From Acidobacteriota bacterium (GTDB taxonomy: Bacteria; Acidobacteriota; Vicinamibacteria; Vicinamibacterales; CAVVIG01), in NCBI GenBank assembly GCA_016195265.1, contig JACPZW010000027.1:1-64000 (forward strand): a DNA stretch of 64,000 bases, given 5' to 3'. Shown here piece after piece: positions 35,954-44,497 of the stretch. Below the pieces are notes generated by a model. The model searched no databases and was not told the origin of the DNA. It saw only the letters and a list, made by a program, of their open reading frames with translations. The position numbers and the translations under genes were made by a program. The stretch's first letter is position 1. Every line of letters starts with the position of its first letter.

Positions 35954-36752
35954 CCTCGCCGGCCGGACCGTGCTGGCAATCTTCGCGCACCCTGACGACG
36001 AGTCGCTCGCCTGCGGCGGGACGCTGGCCCGGCTGGCCGACGCGGGCGCGCGCGTCATCCTGCTGTGCGCCTCGCGCGGCGAAGCCGGATCGATGAGCGA
36101 TCCGGCGCTCGTCCCCGACGGCGACCTCGGCGGCGTGCGCACGCGCGAGCTCCGCGACGCGGCCGCCGTGCTCGGCGTCGCCGAGGTCCTGGTGTTCGAC
36201 CATCCCGACGGCGACCTGCGCTGGGATCGCGTTTCGGAGCTGCACGCGCAGATCGTCGCGGCGATTCAGCAGTACAAGCCCGACGCCGTTATCACGTTCG
36301 CCGAGGACGGGCTCTACTGGCATCTCGATCACATCGGCGTGCACGAGCGCACGTTCACCGCCGTGCGGTCGCTCGGCGCGGACGCGCCGCCGCTCTACTA
36401 CGTGACGATTCCGCCCGGCGTCATGCGCGGGCTCGTGGAGGCCGCGCACGCGAAAGGCGGCGCGCCGCCCGATTCCAGTTTCTGGGGCATCGCACCCGAT
36501 GCGTTCGGCGCGAAGGCGAAGCCGCCGGGCTTTGTCATCGACGTGCGGGACTGGGCGCCGCGCAAGCTGGCCGCCCTGCGCTGCCACCGCACGCAGATGG
36601 GTCCGAACAACCCGATCGCGTGGATCAACGAAGATGAGGCGCGGCGCTGGCTCGGCGTCGAACTGTTCCGCCGGGCGCCGATCGAGACCGCGAACGGGTC
36701 CGTGCTGGAGGAGCTGGCGGACCCGATAAAATCTGAGGATGTGAGGATGTGA
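35934..36752 (+). CDS. PIG-L family deacetylase
   Basis: This zinc deacetylase (272 residues) has the diagnostic FAHPDDESLACGG (residues ~17-29) and a later zinc ligand in YWHLDHIGVH. The family removes acetyl from N-acetylglucosamine on lipids or small glycoconjugates. It overlaps the GT4 gene, so it probably modifies that product. The last residues (SEDVRM) are encoded by the start of the AGGATGTG word hairpin, which the stop falls in. Confidence 0.92.
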   Translation: MPEPKRSLAGRTVLAIFAHPDDESLACGGTLARLADAGARVILLCASRGEAGSMSDPALVPDGDLGGVRTRELRDAAAVLGVAEVLVFDHPDGDLRWDRVSELHAQIVAAIQQYKPDAVITFAEDGLYWHLDHIGVHERTFTAVRSLGADAPPLYYVTIPPGVMRGLVEAAHAKGGAPPDSSFWGIAPDAFGAKAKPPGFVIDVRDWAPRKLAALRCHRTQMGPNNPIAWINEDEARRWLGVELFRRAPIETANGSVLEELADPIKSEDVRM

Positions 36753-36842
36753 GGATGTGAGGATGTGAGGATGTTAAGAACGCGGGGACTGGCGCGGCGG
36801 CTCTCAAATCCTCAGATTCTCACATCCTCATATCCTCAGATT
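36732..36842. repeat. Word hairpin, AGGATGTG family
   Basis: About five AGGATGTG words (36732-36774) are mirrored by CACATCCT/ATCCTCA words (36803-36842). The next gene starts at 36848, 5 nt after the arm. Confidence 0.88.
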
Positions 36843-36847
36843 TGCCT

Positions 36848-38098
36848 ATGCGTGTCGACTCCTTAGACTTTCTCCGTTGCCCCTACTGCGGCGGGCGCCT
36901 GTCGCTCGTGGACTCGCTGTTTCATCGCGCGAGCGGCGATGAGATTCACGACGGCATCCTCGGCTGCCACTGCTGCATCTTCCCCGTCGTCGACGGCATC
37001 CCCGTTCTGCATCTGCAGACCGCGGCGACGGCCGCGCGCGATCACGTCCAGGCCGGCCGGCCGGAACTGGCGCGACGGGCCATGTTCGGACTCGACGATG
37101 ACCGGCTCAGCGACGCGTTCGAAGCCGTCGCGGCGTCGCCGGTATCGACGTATCGCGACATCGTCGACGCGCTTGGGCCGGCGTTCGAGGGCGGTTATTT
37201 TCTCTACCGCTTCTCCGATCCGACCTACATCGTCGCGCAGGCGGTCGTCCGGGCGACGGCGGCGGCGGTCCTTGGCGGCACGCGGCGCGCGATCGATCTG
37301 TGCGGTGGATCCGGGCACGTCACGCGGTCGCTGCTGGGCCTGTCGTCGCCGCCGCCCGTGCTCGCCGATTTGTATTTCGCGAAGGTATGGCTGGCGCGGC
37401 GGTTCACCGCGCCTGGCTGCGAGCCGGTCTGCGTCGATGGTAATGCGCCGCTACCGTTCGCCCGGGGCGCGTTCGGGCTCGCGATGTGTACCGACGCGTT
37501 CATGTTTATCTGGACGAAACGCCAGTTCGTCGGCGAGATGGCGCGCCTGATCGACGGACAGCAGATCCCGGGCGCCCTCCTCATCGGCCACGCGCACAAC
37601 GAGCGCGTGTGGAGCCCGTCGCACGGGAATCCGCTGACGCCCGCGGCTTACGCCGATCTGTTCGAGACGATCGAGCCGCGGCTGTTCGCCGAGGCCGGGC
37701 TGTTCGCTGACGTCATTGGCGGCGGGCGGCTGGACCTCTCGCGCCGTGACGGCGCGGACGTGCTCGATCGCGATCCCGCGCTGACCATCATCGCGACGCG
37801 CCACCCCGGCGTCTTCGCGCCGCACGCCCTGCCGCCGCTCGCACCGGCGCTCGGCGAGTTCCGGATCAACCCGCTCTACGCCATCGAGGACGGTGACGGC
37901 GGCCGCGCGCGGCTGCGGCTGCGGTTTCCGTCGGACGACTACGAGCAGGAATACGGGGCCTGCCGTCAGTACCTGCCGGACGAGATCACGGTCGAGCGGT
38001 CGGTGATCGACGCCCTGCCCACCCGGGTCGCGGCCGGCCCGCTCGCGGACCTGGCGCGCCGGCGGATCGCGCTGGATCTGCCGAAGCGGTACTACTGA
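36848..38098 (+). CDS. Trm112-like zinc ribbon plus SAM methyltransferase
   Basis: The product has 416 residues. The N-terminal ~60 residues form a Trm112-like domain (LRCPYCGGRLSLV, with a further Cys pair in LGCHCCIFPVVDGIPVL) seen in many small-molecule methyltransferases. The SAM-binding glycine loop is AIDLCGGSGHVTRSL (about 155-169). A C-terminal ~130-residue region is unassigned. It follows the glycan cluster in the same direction and may methylate the glycan or a lipid. Confidence 0.82.
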   Translation: MRVDSLDFLRCPYCGGRLSLVDSLFHRASGDEIHDGILGCHCCIFPVVDGIPVLHLQTAATAARDHVQAGRPELARRAMFGLDDDRLSDAFEAVAASPVSTYRDIVDALGPAFEGGYFLYRFSDPTYIVAQAVVRATAAAVLGGTRRAIDLCGGSGHVTRSLLGLSSPPPVLADLYFAKVWLARRFTAPGCEPVCVDGNAPLPFARGAFGLAMCTDAFMFIWTKRQFVGEMARLIDGQQIPGALLIGHAHNERVWSPSHGNPLTPAAYADLFETIEPRLFAEAGLFADVIGGGRLDLSRRDGADVLDRDPALTIIATRHPGVFAPHALPPLAPALGEFRINPLYAIEDGDGGRARLRLRFPSDDYEQEYGACRQYLPDEITVERSVIDALPTRVAAGPLADLARRRIALDLPKRYY

Positions 38099-38104
38099 CG
38101 CTGA

Positions 38105-38266
38105 ATGTGAGGATGTGAGGATATGAGGATGTGAGGATGTAAGGATCTGAGGAAGTAAGAGCCTCCGCGCTGGTTCGGAGCGGTTTTTCACATCCTCACA
38201 TCCTCACATCCTCACATCCTCACATCCTCACATCCTCACATCCTCACATCCTCACATCCTCACATC
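38105..38266. repeat. Long word hairpin with about ten CACATCCT units
   Basis: AGGATGTG-type words (38105-38152) are mirrored by a nearly perfect run of the 8-bp unit CACATCCT (38189-38266). It is the longest of the three AGGATGTG copies (others at 36732 and 58812). Next to it, ACTACG (38269-38274) and CGTAGT (38283-38288) form a separate small inverted repeat before the ATPase gene. Confidence 0.9.
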
Positions 38267-38295
38267 TAACTACGTTATTATCCGTAGTCACTACT

Positions 38296-39453
38296 GTGTT
38301 TAACGTAACCGACAACCCCTTCGTCTATGGCGAGGTCGTGCCGACGGCCGCCTTCGTGAACCGCGTCGCCGAGCTGGATCGGCTCGTGCGCGATCTGGCC
38401 GCGGCGCAGAAGGTGTTCCTGATATCGCCGCGGCGCTACGGCAAGTCGTCGCTGATCCGGCAGGCGCTGGCCGCCATGGCGCGGCGGGGTGCGTTGACCG
38501 TCGACGTCACCGTCAGCAGCTTCAGCTCGTACGTCGCGTTCCTCGAAGGCTACGCGCGGGCGCTGATGACGGCGGAAACGAAGTGGGACCGCGCGCGCAC
38601 GTGGCTGCGAGAGACGATCCGATCCGCGCGCGCGGAGGTGCGCTACACGCCAGGAGCGTCGGCGCTCGGTGCGGTGACGGTCTCGTTCCCGGGCGTGCGC
38701 ACCGATCGCGACGTGTCCCGCCTGGCGCTCGAGGTGTTCGCGCTGCCCGCGCGTCTCGCCCAGGCGCGGCGCCGGAAGGTCATCGTCGCGCTCGACGAGT
38801 TCCAGGCGATCGGCGGCTTTAACGGCGGATCGGTGGAGCACGCGCTGCGCGCGGCGGTGCAGCACCAGCGCGACGTCGGCTACGTCTTCGCGGGATCCGA
38901 GCCGTCGCTGATGGAACGCATGCTCGGCCCCAAGCGGCCGTTCTACAAGGCTGGGCCGGTCATGCGTCTGGAGAAGATTCCGGCGGACGAATTCGCCACG
39001 GCCATCGACGCGCGGTTCGCGCGGTCGGGGATGAAGCCCGAGCAGGGACTCGGCGCGGCGATCGTCGATCTCGCGGGCAATCTGCCGTACGACGTGCAGC
39101 GGCTCGCGCACGAAACGTGGGACGAGGTGCGGGGCCGCGGCCGGAAACGCGCGACGCTCGACGATCTGCATCACGCCCTCAAGCGCCTGCTGGCCGAGCA
39201 CCAGATGATGTTCGAAGCCGTGTGGCAGCGGCTCACGCTGACGCAGCGCTCGGCCTTGAGAGCCGTCGTGCTGGAAGAGGGCCAGGGCCTGCATTCGGCT
39301 GATGTGCGGACCCGCCATCGCCTCGGCGGCGCGTCCACGGTGCAGGCGGCGCTGGGCGCGCTCGTGCGCGACGATGTCGTCACGCGCGACGGTGACCGCC
39401 ACGTCGTCGTCGACTCGCTGTTCCGCGAATGGGTCGCGCGGCAGACTTACTGA
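38296..39453 (+). CDS. AAA ATPase of the archaeal-type/STAND-like family
   Basis: The product has 385 residues. It opens with NPFVYGEVVPTAAFVNR, typical of these ATPases, then Walker A SPRRYGKSSLI (about 49-59) and Walker B IVALDEFQAI. Sensor region VFAGSEPSLM. The C-terminal ~90 residues form a winged-helix domain (VQAALGALVRDDVVTRDGD). These proteins often act as conditional switches or with nuclease partners, but no partner is seen. GTG start at 38296. It converges on the next gene with a 7-bp overlap. Confidence 0.87.
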   Translation: MFNVTDNPFVYGEVVPTAAFVNRVAELDRLVRDLAAAQKVFLISPRRYGKSSLIRQALAAMARRGALTVDVTVSSFSSYVAFLEGYARALMTAETKWDRARTWLRETIRSARAEVRYTPGASALGAVTVSFPGVRTDRDVSRLALEVFALPARLAQARRRKVIVALDEFQAIGGFNGGSVEHALRAAVQHQRDVGYVFAGSEPSLMERMLGPKRPFYKAGPVMRLEKIPADEFATAIDARFARSGMKPEQGLGAAIVDLAGNLPYDVQRLAHETWDEVRGRGRKRATLDDLHHALKRLLAEHQMMFEAVWQRLTLTQRSALRAVVLEEGQGLHSADVRTRHRLGGASTVQAALGALVRDDVVTRDGDRHVVVDSLFREWVARQTY

Positions 39454-40526
39454 AACGTGAGCGTCGCGGCCGCGAGCCCTTGTTCGCCGCAGATCGAATA
39501 GAAGAGATACGTCCGGCCGTTCTCTTCGAAGATTCCGGGGTCGCGCAGCTGCTTGGCCGGGCCTTTGATGTCGCCGGCCTCTGACGGAACGTTCGGCAGC
39601 GTCGGGCATTCGTACGGCGCTTCGGGCCGCAGCAGTTCGATGGGCGGCGACGCCTTCCAGTCCTTCCAGTCCAGCGTCGGATCGATCGTCGACATCATCA
39701 CGCGCTCGGGCGCGTCGCCGATGCCGGTGAAGAACACGTAGAGCGTGCGAACGCGCTGCAGCAGCGCCACATGCCGGACGCGATTGGCGTACGGTCCCTC
39801 GCGGAATGGATTGCTTCCGACCTCGAAGCTCGCGAACGGATCGCGCGATCGCAGCAGCAGTCCCAGCCGCGACATGCTGTAGAAGTACCCGTCGCGCTGG
39901 AACACGCGCAGGTAGCTGGACTTCGTGATCGATGGATGCACGGTGAAGTGCAGTCCGTCGCCAGAATCGGCCGACTGCGTGAACTGCGCGTAGCCGTGCT
40001 GCCGCGCCCACACGCGCGCCGCGGGCTCGCCCACCGGCCACATCGCGCCGTCGGTCCACCAGCCGTGAAACCACATCACGAGCCGCCTGTTGACATCGTC
40101 CACGAGGATCTCCGGCGACGCCACGTGCGTGTAGAAGTTTTCGAGATTCTCCGGAGGATCGGGCGGCGGCCGGAAGAACGCGGTCTCGCCCACAGGCAGC
40201 ACGCCGGGCTCGTAGATCTTCCACGGGCCCGCGATCGCATCGGCGTACGCGAGCCGGATAAATGCGCCCATGTGGTGCGCGAAGTACATGTAGTAGCGGC
40301 CGAGCGGCTTCGCGATCCACGGCGGGACGCGAATGATCGTCGGGCCATTGATGTTGTCGCCGAGCGAGGCGGACGAACGAAGGGTGATCAGCGGATTCTG
40401 CGGCAGGCGCGTCGCGGTGACCTGCGTGGCGGCCTGGACCGCCCGCGGAGTCCAGCGGCCGAACGCGCCGCGAACGAGAACACCGGCGACGATGGCGAGC
40501 CAGGCGAGACGGCGCATCGGCGGCAT
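39447..40526 (-). CDS. Secreted beta-propeller protein, GH43/GH32-like fold
   Basis: The product has 359 residues with an N-terminal signal or anchor (about 5-24). It shows repeated propeller blades with short aromatic motifs (GRYYMYFAHHM, RRLVMWFHGWW, GYFYSMSRLG, RTLYVFFTG, RTYLFYSICG), as in five-bladed glycosidase folds. A catalytic acid set cannot be fixed, so it may bind rather than cleave. It is transcribed alone; no operon is apparent. Confidence 0.72.
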   Translation of the reverse strand: MPPMRRLAWLAIVAGVLVRGAFGRWTPRAVQAATQVTATRLPQNPLITLRSSASLGDNINGPTIIRVPPWIAKPLGRYYMYFAHHMGAFIRLAYADAIAGPWKIYEPGVLPVGETAFFRPPPDPPENLENFYTHVASPEILVDDVNRRLVMWFHGWWTDGAMWPVGEPAARVWARQHGYAQFTQSADSGDGLHFTVHPSITKSSYLRVFQRDGYFYSMSRLGLLLRSRDPFASFEVGSNPFREGPYANRVRHVALLQRVRTLYVFFTGIGDAPERVMMSTIDPTLDWKDWKASPPIELLRPEAPYECPTLPNVPSEAGDIKGPAKQLRDPGIFEENGRTYLFYSICGEQGLAAATLTFQ

Positions 40527-40568
40527 CTTACGCTGTCCGCCTCGTTGTTCGCAGACTGGGGGGCCGTG

Positions 40569-40954
40569 TCAGCGCAGTTCGACCCTCTGCGCGCGAACAG
40601 CCTGCCAGCGTGCGTACGCCCGACGCACATACGCGAGTCGTTGGAGCGGCGTGGGATACCGAGTGGTGAACCAGCGGACAAGCGCCGCCACATCCCCCCG
40701 CTCGGACGTCGACACAGGATCAGCAATCGGATATCCTCGACGTCCTTCGGTCGGGATGCCACTTGTTTCGTCAGGATCAGGTCGCTGATCGCCGGCACAT
40801 GCACACGCACACCCGCGCCAAGATCGAGCGACGTTTTTCGATCCCACAGCAGGTCGAACTCCACCCGAGTCCCGTCCACCGTGAGCAACGCGCGAGCGCC
40901 GCTCTCGGCCACAGCGCGGAAGAAGGCAGGTTCATCGAACGCGGACGGCTCCAT
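40569..40954 (-). pseudogene. Frameshifted nucleotidyltransferase-like gene (AbiEii/DUF6036 type)
   Basis: Frame one (from 40954) reads a nucleotidyltransferase-like segment with RVEFDLLWD and a family-typical SDLILTKQVASRPKDVEDI. After a run of six C on the + strand (40694-40699), the continuation DVAALVRWFTTRYPTP is in another frame and ends at 40569. Adding one C to the run joins the two into a complete C-terminus. The gene is therefore interrupted by a 1-base homopolymer loss, or the base is a sequencing error. The family assignment is from motif memory. Bases 40955-41063 show nothing further. Confidence 0.65.
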
Positions 40955-41063
40955 GATCGTCGCGCTCAGTATAGGAGCAATCGAAGAGGGCGCGACCCGA
41001 GGACGTCCGTTATGAGGCTACGGTTTCGTGCCGCCGACGAGCGACGGCCAGGTCGACGCGGGC

Positions 41064-42194
41064 TCACGCCGTTCGTTTCGTCGATCGCAGGACGGCGAGC
41101 GACAGCACCGTCAGGCCCCACGCCAGGAGCGCGAGCGCTTCGGGCCAGAACGTCTCCAGGCCGACGCCCTTCAGGAAGATCGATCGCAGGATGACGAGGA
41201 AGTACCGCAGCGGAATCAGATACGTGAAGCGCTGAATGACGTCCGGCATGTTCTCGATGGGAAACACGAACCCAGACAGGAACACCATCGGGATCAGGAA
41301 GAAGAACGCCGCCGTCATCTCGGCCTGCTGTTCCGTCGCCGAGATCGTCGAGATGAACAGGCCGAGGCCGAGCGTGGTCAGCAGGTACACGGCCGCCATC
41401 GCGAACAACAGGACGACGCTGCCCCGCAGCGGCACCTGAAACCACAGCACGGTCACGCTGATCACGAGGCACACGTCGATCATCCCGACGATCGCGTACG
41501 GCAGAAGCTTGCCGACGATGAGCTCCCATCGGCGCAGCGGAGACACGTTGAGCTGTTCGAGCGTGCCGCGCTCGCGCTCGCGCACGATGCCCATCGCCGC
41601 CAGGATGGTCGTCACCGCGAGCAGCAGCAGCGCGAGCACGCCCGGCAGCATGAAATTGCGGCTCTCGAGCCGCGGGTTGAACCAGACGCGCACGCGGGCC
41701 TCAATTGGCATGCCGCCTGGGGGACGGACGACGCCCGCCGGAATGCGCGCCACGGCCAGCTCCTCCGCGTACCCGGCCAGCAGCGCGGCCGCGTAGCCCA
41801 TCCCGACGCCGGTCGAGTTGGCGTCGCTGCCGTCGGCGAGCACCTGCACGCTCTGCGGCCGTCCGCGCCCGATCGCCTCGCCGTAGCCCGCCGGAATCGT
41901 CAACGCCATCCACGCGCGGCTGCGCTCGAAGTACCCGTCCACCGCGTCCGTGCTGCCGACCAGACCGACGACGCTGAAATGCGGCGATGCCGTGAACCGC
42001 GCGATGAGATCGCGGCTGGCGGTCGATCGATCCGCGTCCACGACGAGCACCGGAACTTCGCGGACGTCCGTCGTCGCGGCGTAGCCGAGCAGGAAGAGCT
42101 GGATGATCGGCGCGAGGACGACGATGACGAAGAGGCGCGGATCGTCCTTCAGCTCGAGCAGTTCTTTCCAGATCAGGTATCGCACGCGCTGCAT
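41064..42194 (-). CDS. ABC-2 type efflux permease (YbhR/YbhS-like)
   Basis: This 376-residue permease has one N-terminal membrane segment (LFVIVVLAPIIQLFLLGYA), a large periplasmic domain (about 45-180), then five segments. The ABC-2 motif region is RERERGTLEQLNVSPLRRWELIVGK. It is the last gene of the efflux operon and forms a heterodimer with the permease directly upstream (1-bp gap). Confidence 0.9.
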   Translation of the reverse strand: MQRVRYLIWKELLELKDDPRLFVIVVLAPIIQLFLLGYAATTDVREVPVLVVDADRSTASRDLIARFTASPHFSVVGLVGSTDAVDGYFERSRAWMALTIPAGYGEAIGRGRPQSVQVLADGSDANSTGVGMGYAAALLAGYAEELAVARIPAGVVRPPGGMPIEARVRVWFNPRLESRNFMLPGVLALLLLAVTTILAAMGIVRERERGTLEQLNVSPLRRWELIVGKLLPYAIVGMIDVCLVISVTVLWFQVPLRGSVVLLFAMAAVYLLTTLGLGLFISTISATEQQAEMTAAFFFLIPMVFLSGFVFPIENMPDVIQRFTYLIPLRYFLVILRSIFLKGVGLETFWPEALALLAWGLTVLSLAVLRSTKRTA

Positions 42195-42195
42195 A

Positions 42196-43500
42196 TCAGC
42201 TCCACTGCCGGTGCAGGCGCGCCGATGCGAGTCCCAGGACGGCGACCGCGAAGACGACCAGCGCGCCGAGGTGGACGGCGAACGCGTCCGCGCCGCCGCC
42301 CTTGAGCATGATCCCGCGCAGCGCGATCAGGAAATATCGCGCCGGCACGGCATACGTGACGATCTGCAGGAAGCGCGGCATGCTCGAGATCGGAAAGATG
42401 AAACCCGAGAGCATCAGCGTCGGCAGGAACGACACCAGCAGCGCGATCTGGAACGCCACCTGCTGCGTCTCGGCGATGCTCGACACCATCAGGCCGAGAC
42501 CGAGCGCGCCGACGAGGAACAGCGACACCGCCGTCAGCAGCAGCCACCACGACCCGTGCATCGGCATGCCGAACAGCGTCATCGACGCCGCGATGACGCC
42601 GATCGCCGACATCAGCGAGATGACGAAGTACGGCACGGTCTTGCCGACGACGAACGCCGCCGCGCCGAGCGGCGCCATGCGGACCTGCTCTATCGTGCCG
42701 CGTTCCTTCTCCCGGACGATCGACATCGCGGTCGACACCACGGCCGTCAGCATCGCGATGTACGCGATGAGGCCAGGCACGAGAAACAGCGTGCTCCGCA
42801 GTTCCGGGTTGTACCAGACGCGCGGCTCGACGGAGACGAGCGGCCGTGCCATCGTCCCAGCCGGCGCGTAGCGCGCCCCCTCGCTGCGTACGATGGTCGT
42901 CACATAGCCCATCACGGTCGTCGCCGTGTTGGCGTTGTCGCCGTTCAGGAGCACCTGGACGGTGGCCGGTTTTCCCGTCCGCACCGCGCGGCTCAGGCCT
43001 TCAGGAATGACCAGGACAGCGCGCACCTCGTTGCGATCCATCAGTCGTGTGATGGTCGGCGGGTCCGAAAGGACCCGCCCTACAAACTCGCCCCACATCG
43101 GCGGGTCCGAAAGGACCCGCCCTACAAACTCGCCCCACGTCGGCGGGTCCGAAAGGACCCGCCCTACAAACTCGCCCCACATCGGCGGGTCCGAAAGGAC
43201 CCGCCCTACGTACTTACCCACTCGCCCTACGTACGTAGGCCGGGTCCTTTCGGACCCGGCTTCGACACTGGCCACAAGATCGAAGTAGCCCGAATTCACG
43301 AACGCGGCGACGAGCGATCGGCTCGCGGGCGTGTGATCACGATCCTCGACCGCAAGGCGAACGTGACGAATGTCGAAGTTGAGCGCGTAGCCGTACAAGA
43401 GGAGAAAGAACACCGGCACGAACAGCAGCGTCAGCAGCGTGCGCCGGTCCCGCACGATCTGCCGGAACTCCTTGCGCGCCACCGCGAGCATCTTCGTCAT
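42196..43500 (-). CDS. ABC-2 type efflux permease with 68-residue repeat insertion
   Basis: This 434-residue paralogue of the next permease has the same layout (YbhS/YbhR type), including REKERGTIEQVRMAPLGAA. Residues ~80-148, in the periplasmic domain, are not family sequence. They contain a 14-residue unit, VGRVLSDPPTWGEF, repeated almost four times, encoded by 42-bp tandem units (43056 onward) plus a reversed palindrome. Sequence flanking it (FDLVASVE before, ITRLMDRNEVRAVLVIPEG after) is normal. The frame is intact, so a functional protein with a long external loop is possible. ATGA overlap with the ATPase gene. Confidence 0.9.
   Translation of the reverse strand: MTKMLAVARKEFRQIVRDRRTLLTLLFVPVFFLLLYGYALNFDIRHVRLAVEDRDHTPASRSLVAAFVNSGYFDLVASVEAGSERTRPTYVGRVGKYVGRVLSDPPMWGEFVGRVLSDPPTWGEFVGRVLSDPPMWGEFVGRVLSDPPTITRLMDRNEVRAVLVIPEGLSRAVRTGKPATVQVLLNGDNANTATTVMGYVTTIVRSEGARYAPAGTMARPLVSVEPRVWYNPELRSTLFLVPGLIAYIAMLTAVVSTAMSIVREKERGTIEQVRMAPLGAAAFVVGKTVPYFVISLMSAIGVIAASMTLFGMPMHGSWWLLLTAVSLFLVGALGLGLMVSSIAETQQVAFQIALLVSFLPTLMLSGFIFPISSMPRFLQIVTYAVPARYFLIALRGIMLKGGGADAFAVHLGALVVFAVAVLGLASARLHRQWS
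43056..43260. repeat. Four 42-bp tandem palindromic units plus one inverted copy, in coding sequence
   Basis: Units start at 43056, 43098, 43140 and 43182, each with GGCGGGTCC-GAAA-GGACCCGCC and a CTACAAACTCGCCCCA tail. A fifth palindrome (about 43238-43260, GCCGGGTCC-TTTC-GGACCCGGC) closes the block. 42 bp is 14 codons, so copy-number change keeps the frame. Confidence 0.95.
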
Positions 43501-44477
43501 GCCGCCCCCGCGCGCTCGACGACGTCGAGGAAGACGTCCTCGAGCGAGGGCGGCACGCTCGTCATCGCGCTCACCGCAACGCCCGAGGCTTCGAGCCGCC
43601 GCCGGAGAGCAGGTACGATTCGGCCGGCGACGTCGGTGCCAGGGGCGCCAGGGGCGCCAGGGACTCCGTCGGCGTCGCGCTTCAGGACCGCGTGCACCGA
43701 CGTCCCGAAGACGCTGGTCTTCTCCACTTCCGTCATGCCGTCCAGCGCCCGCATCGCTTCGACCGGCTGGTCCGCGTGCACTTCAAGGATCGTGCGATCG
43801 GCGAAGACGCTCTTCAGCTCGCCCGTCGTCCCCAGCGCGGCCAGCCGTCCTGCGTGGATGATCGCGAGGCGATGGCAGTGCTCGGCTTCGTCGAGGTAGT
43901 GCGTCGTGACGAGCACGGTCACGCCGGACGCGGACAGCTGATCGATCAGCCGCCAGAATTCGCGGCGCGATACGGGATCGACGCCGCCCGTCGGCTCGTC
44001 GAGAAACACGATCGGCGGCTCGTGCATGATCGCGCAGCCGAGCGCGAGACGCTGGCGCCAGCCGCCGGCGAGATCCGCGGCCCGCGTCCGCTCGCGTCCC
44101 CGCAGTCCGGCCATCTCGAGGACGAAGCGCCGCCGCTCGTCGAGGCGGGCGCGGCCGAGACCGTAGATGCCGCCGAAGAACCGGATGTTCTGATCGACGG
44201 TCAGGCGCTCGTAGAGCGAGAAGCGCTGCGACATGTAGCCGATGCGCTGCTTGACGCCCTCGGGATCGCGGCTGACGTCGATGCCGCCGACTGTCGCCGA
44301 GCCGGAGGTCGGCTTCAGCAGCCCGCAGAGCATACGAATCGTCGTCGACTTCCCGGCGCCGTTCGCGCCGAGGAAGCCGAAGATTTCGCCGCGCGCGACA
44401 TCGAAGGTCAGCCGATCGACGGCCGTGAAGCCGCCGAAGCGCCGCGTGAGGTCGGAGACGGTGATGGCGTGCGTCAC
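43497..44477 (-). CDS. Efflux ABC transporter ATPase (second)
   Basis: This 326-residue ATPase has Walker A GANGAGKSTT, Walker B PIVFLDEPTGGVDP, H-loop TTHYLDEAEHC and a degenerate signature LAGGWRQRLAL. The C-terminal ~90 residues form the regulatory extension seen in YbhF halves, ending SLEDVFLDVV. A 9-bp tandem repeat (about 43640-43668) encodes PGAPGAPG within it. GTG 44477 is 20 bp after the tolC-like stop. Confidence 0.92.
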   Translation of the reverse strand: MTHAITVSDLTRRFGGFTAVDRLTFDVARGEIFGFLGANGAGKSTTIRMLCGLLKPTSGSATVGGIDVSRDPEGVKQRIGYMSQRFSLYERLTVDQNIRFFGGIYGLGRARLDERRRFVLEMAGLRGRERTRAADLAGGWRQRLALGCAIMHEPPIVFLDEPTGGVDPVSRREFWRLIDQLSASGVTVLVTTHYLDEAEHCHRLAIIHAGRLAALGTTGELKSVFADRTILEVHADQPVEAMRALDGMTEVEKTSVFGTSVHAVLKRDADGVPGAPGAPGTDVAGRIVPALRRRLEASGVAVSAMTSVPPSLEDVFLDVVERAGAA

Positions 44478-44497
44478 GGGTGGCTGGCGGCAGGCGG

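Noticed and set aside
38105-38266. CRISPR-like array
   Set aside because: The units are 8 bp with no unique spacers and are mirrored by an inverse arm, so it is a tandem-word hairpin, not a CRISPR array.
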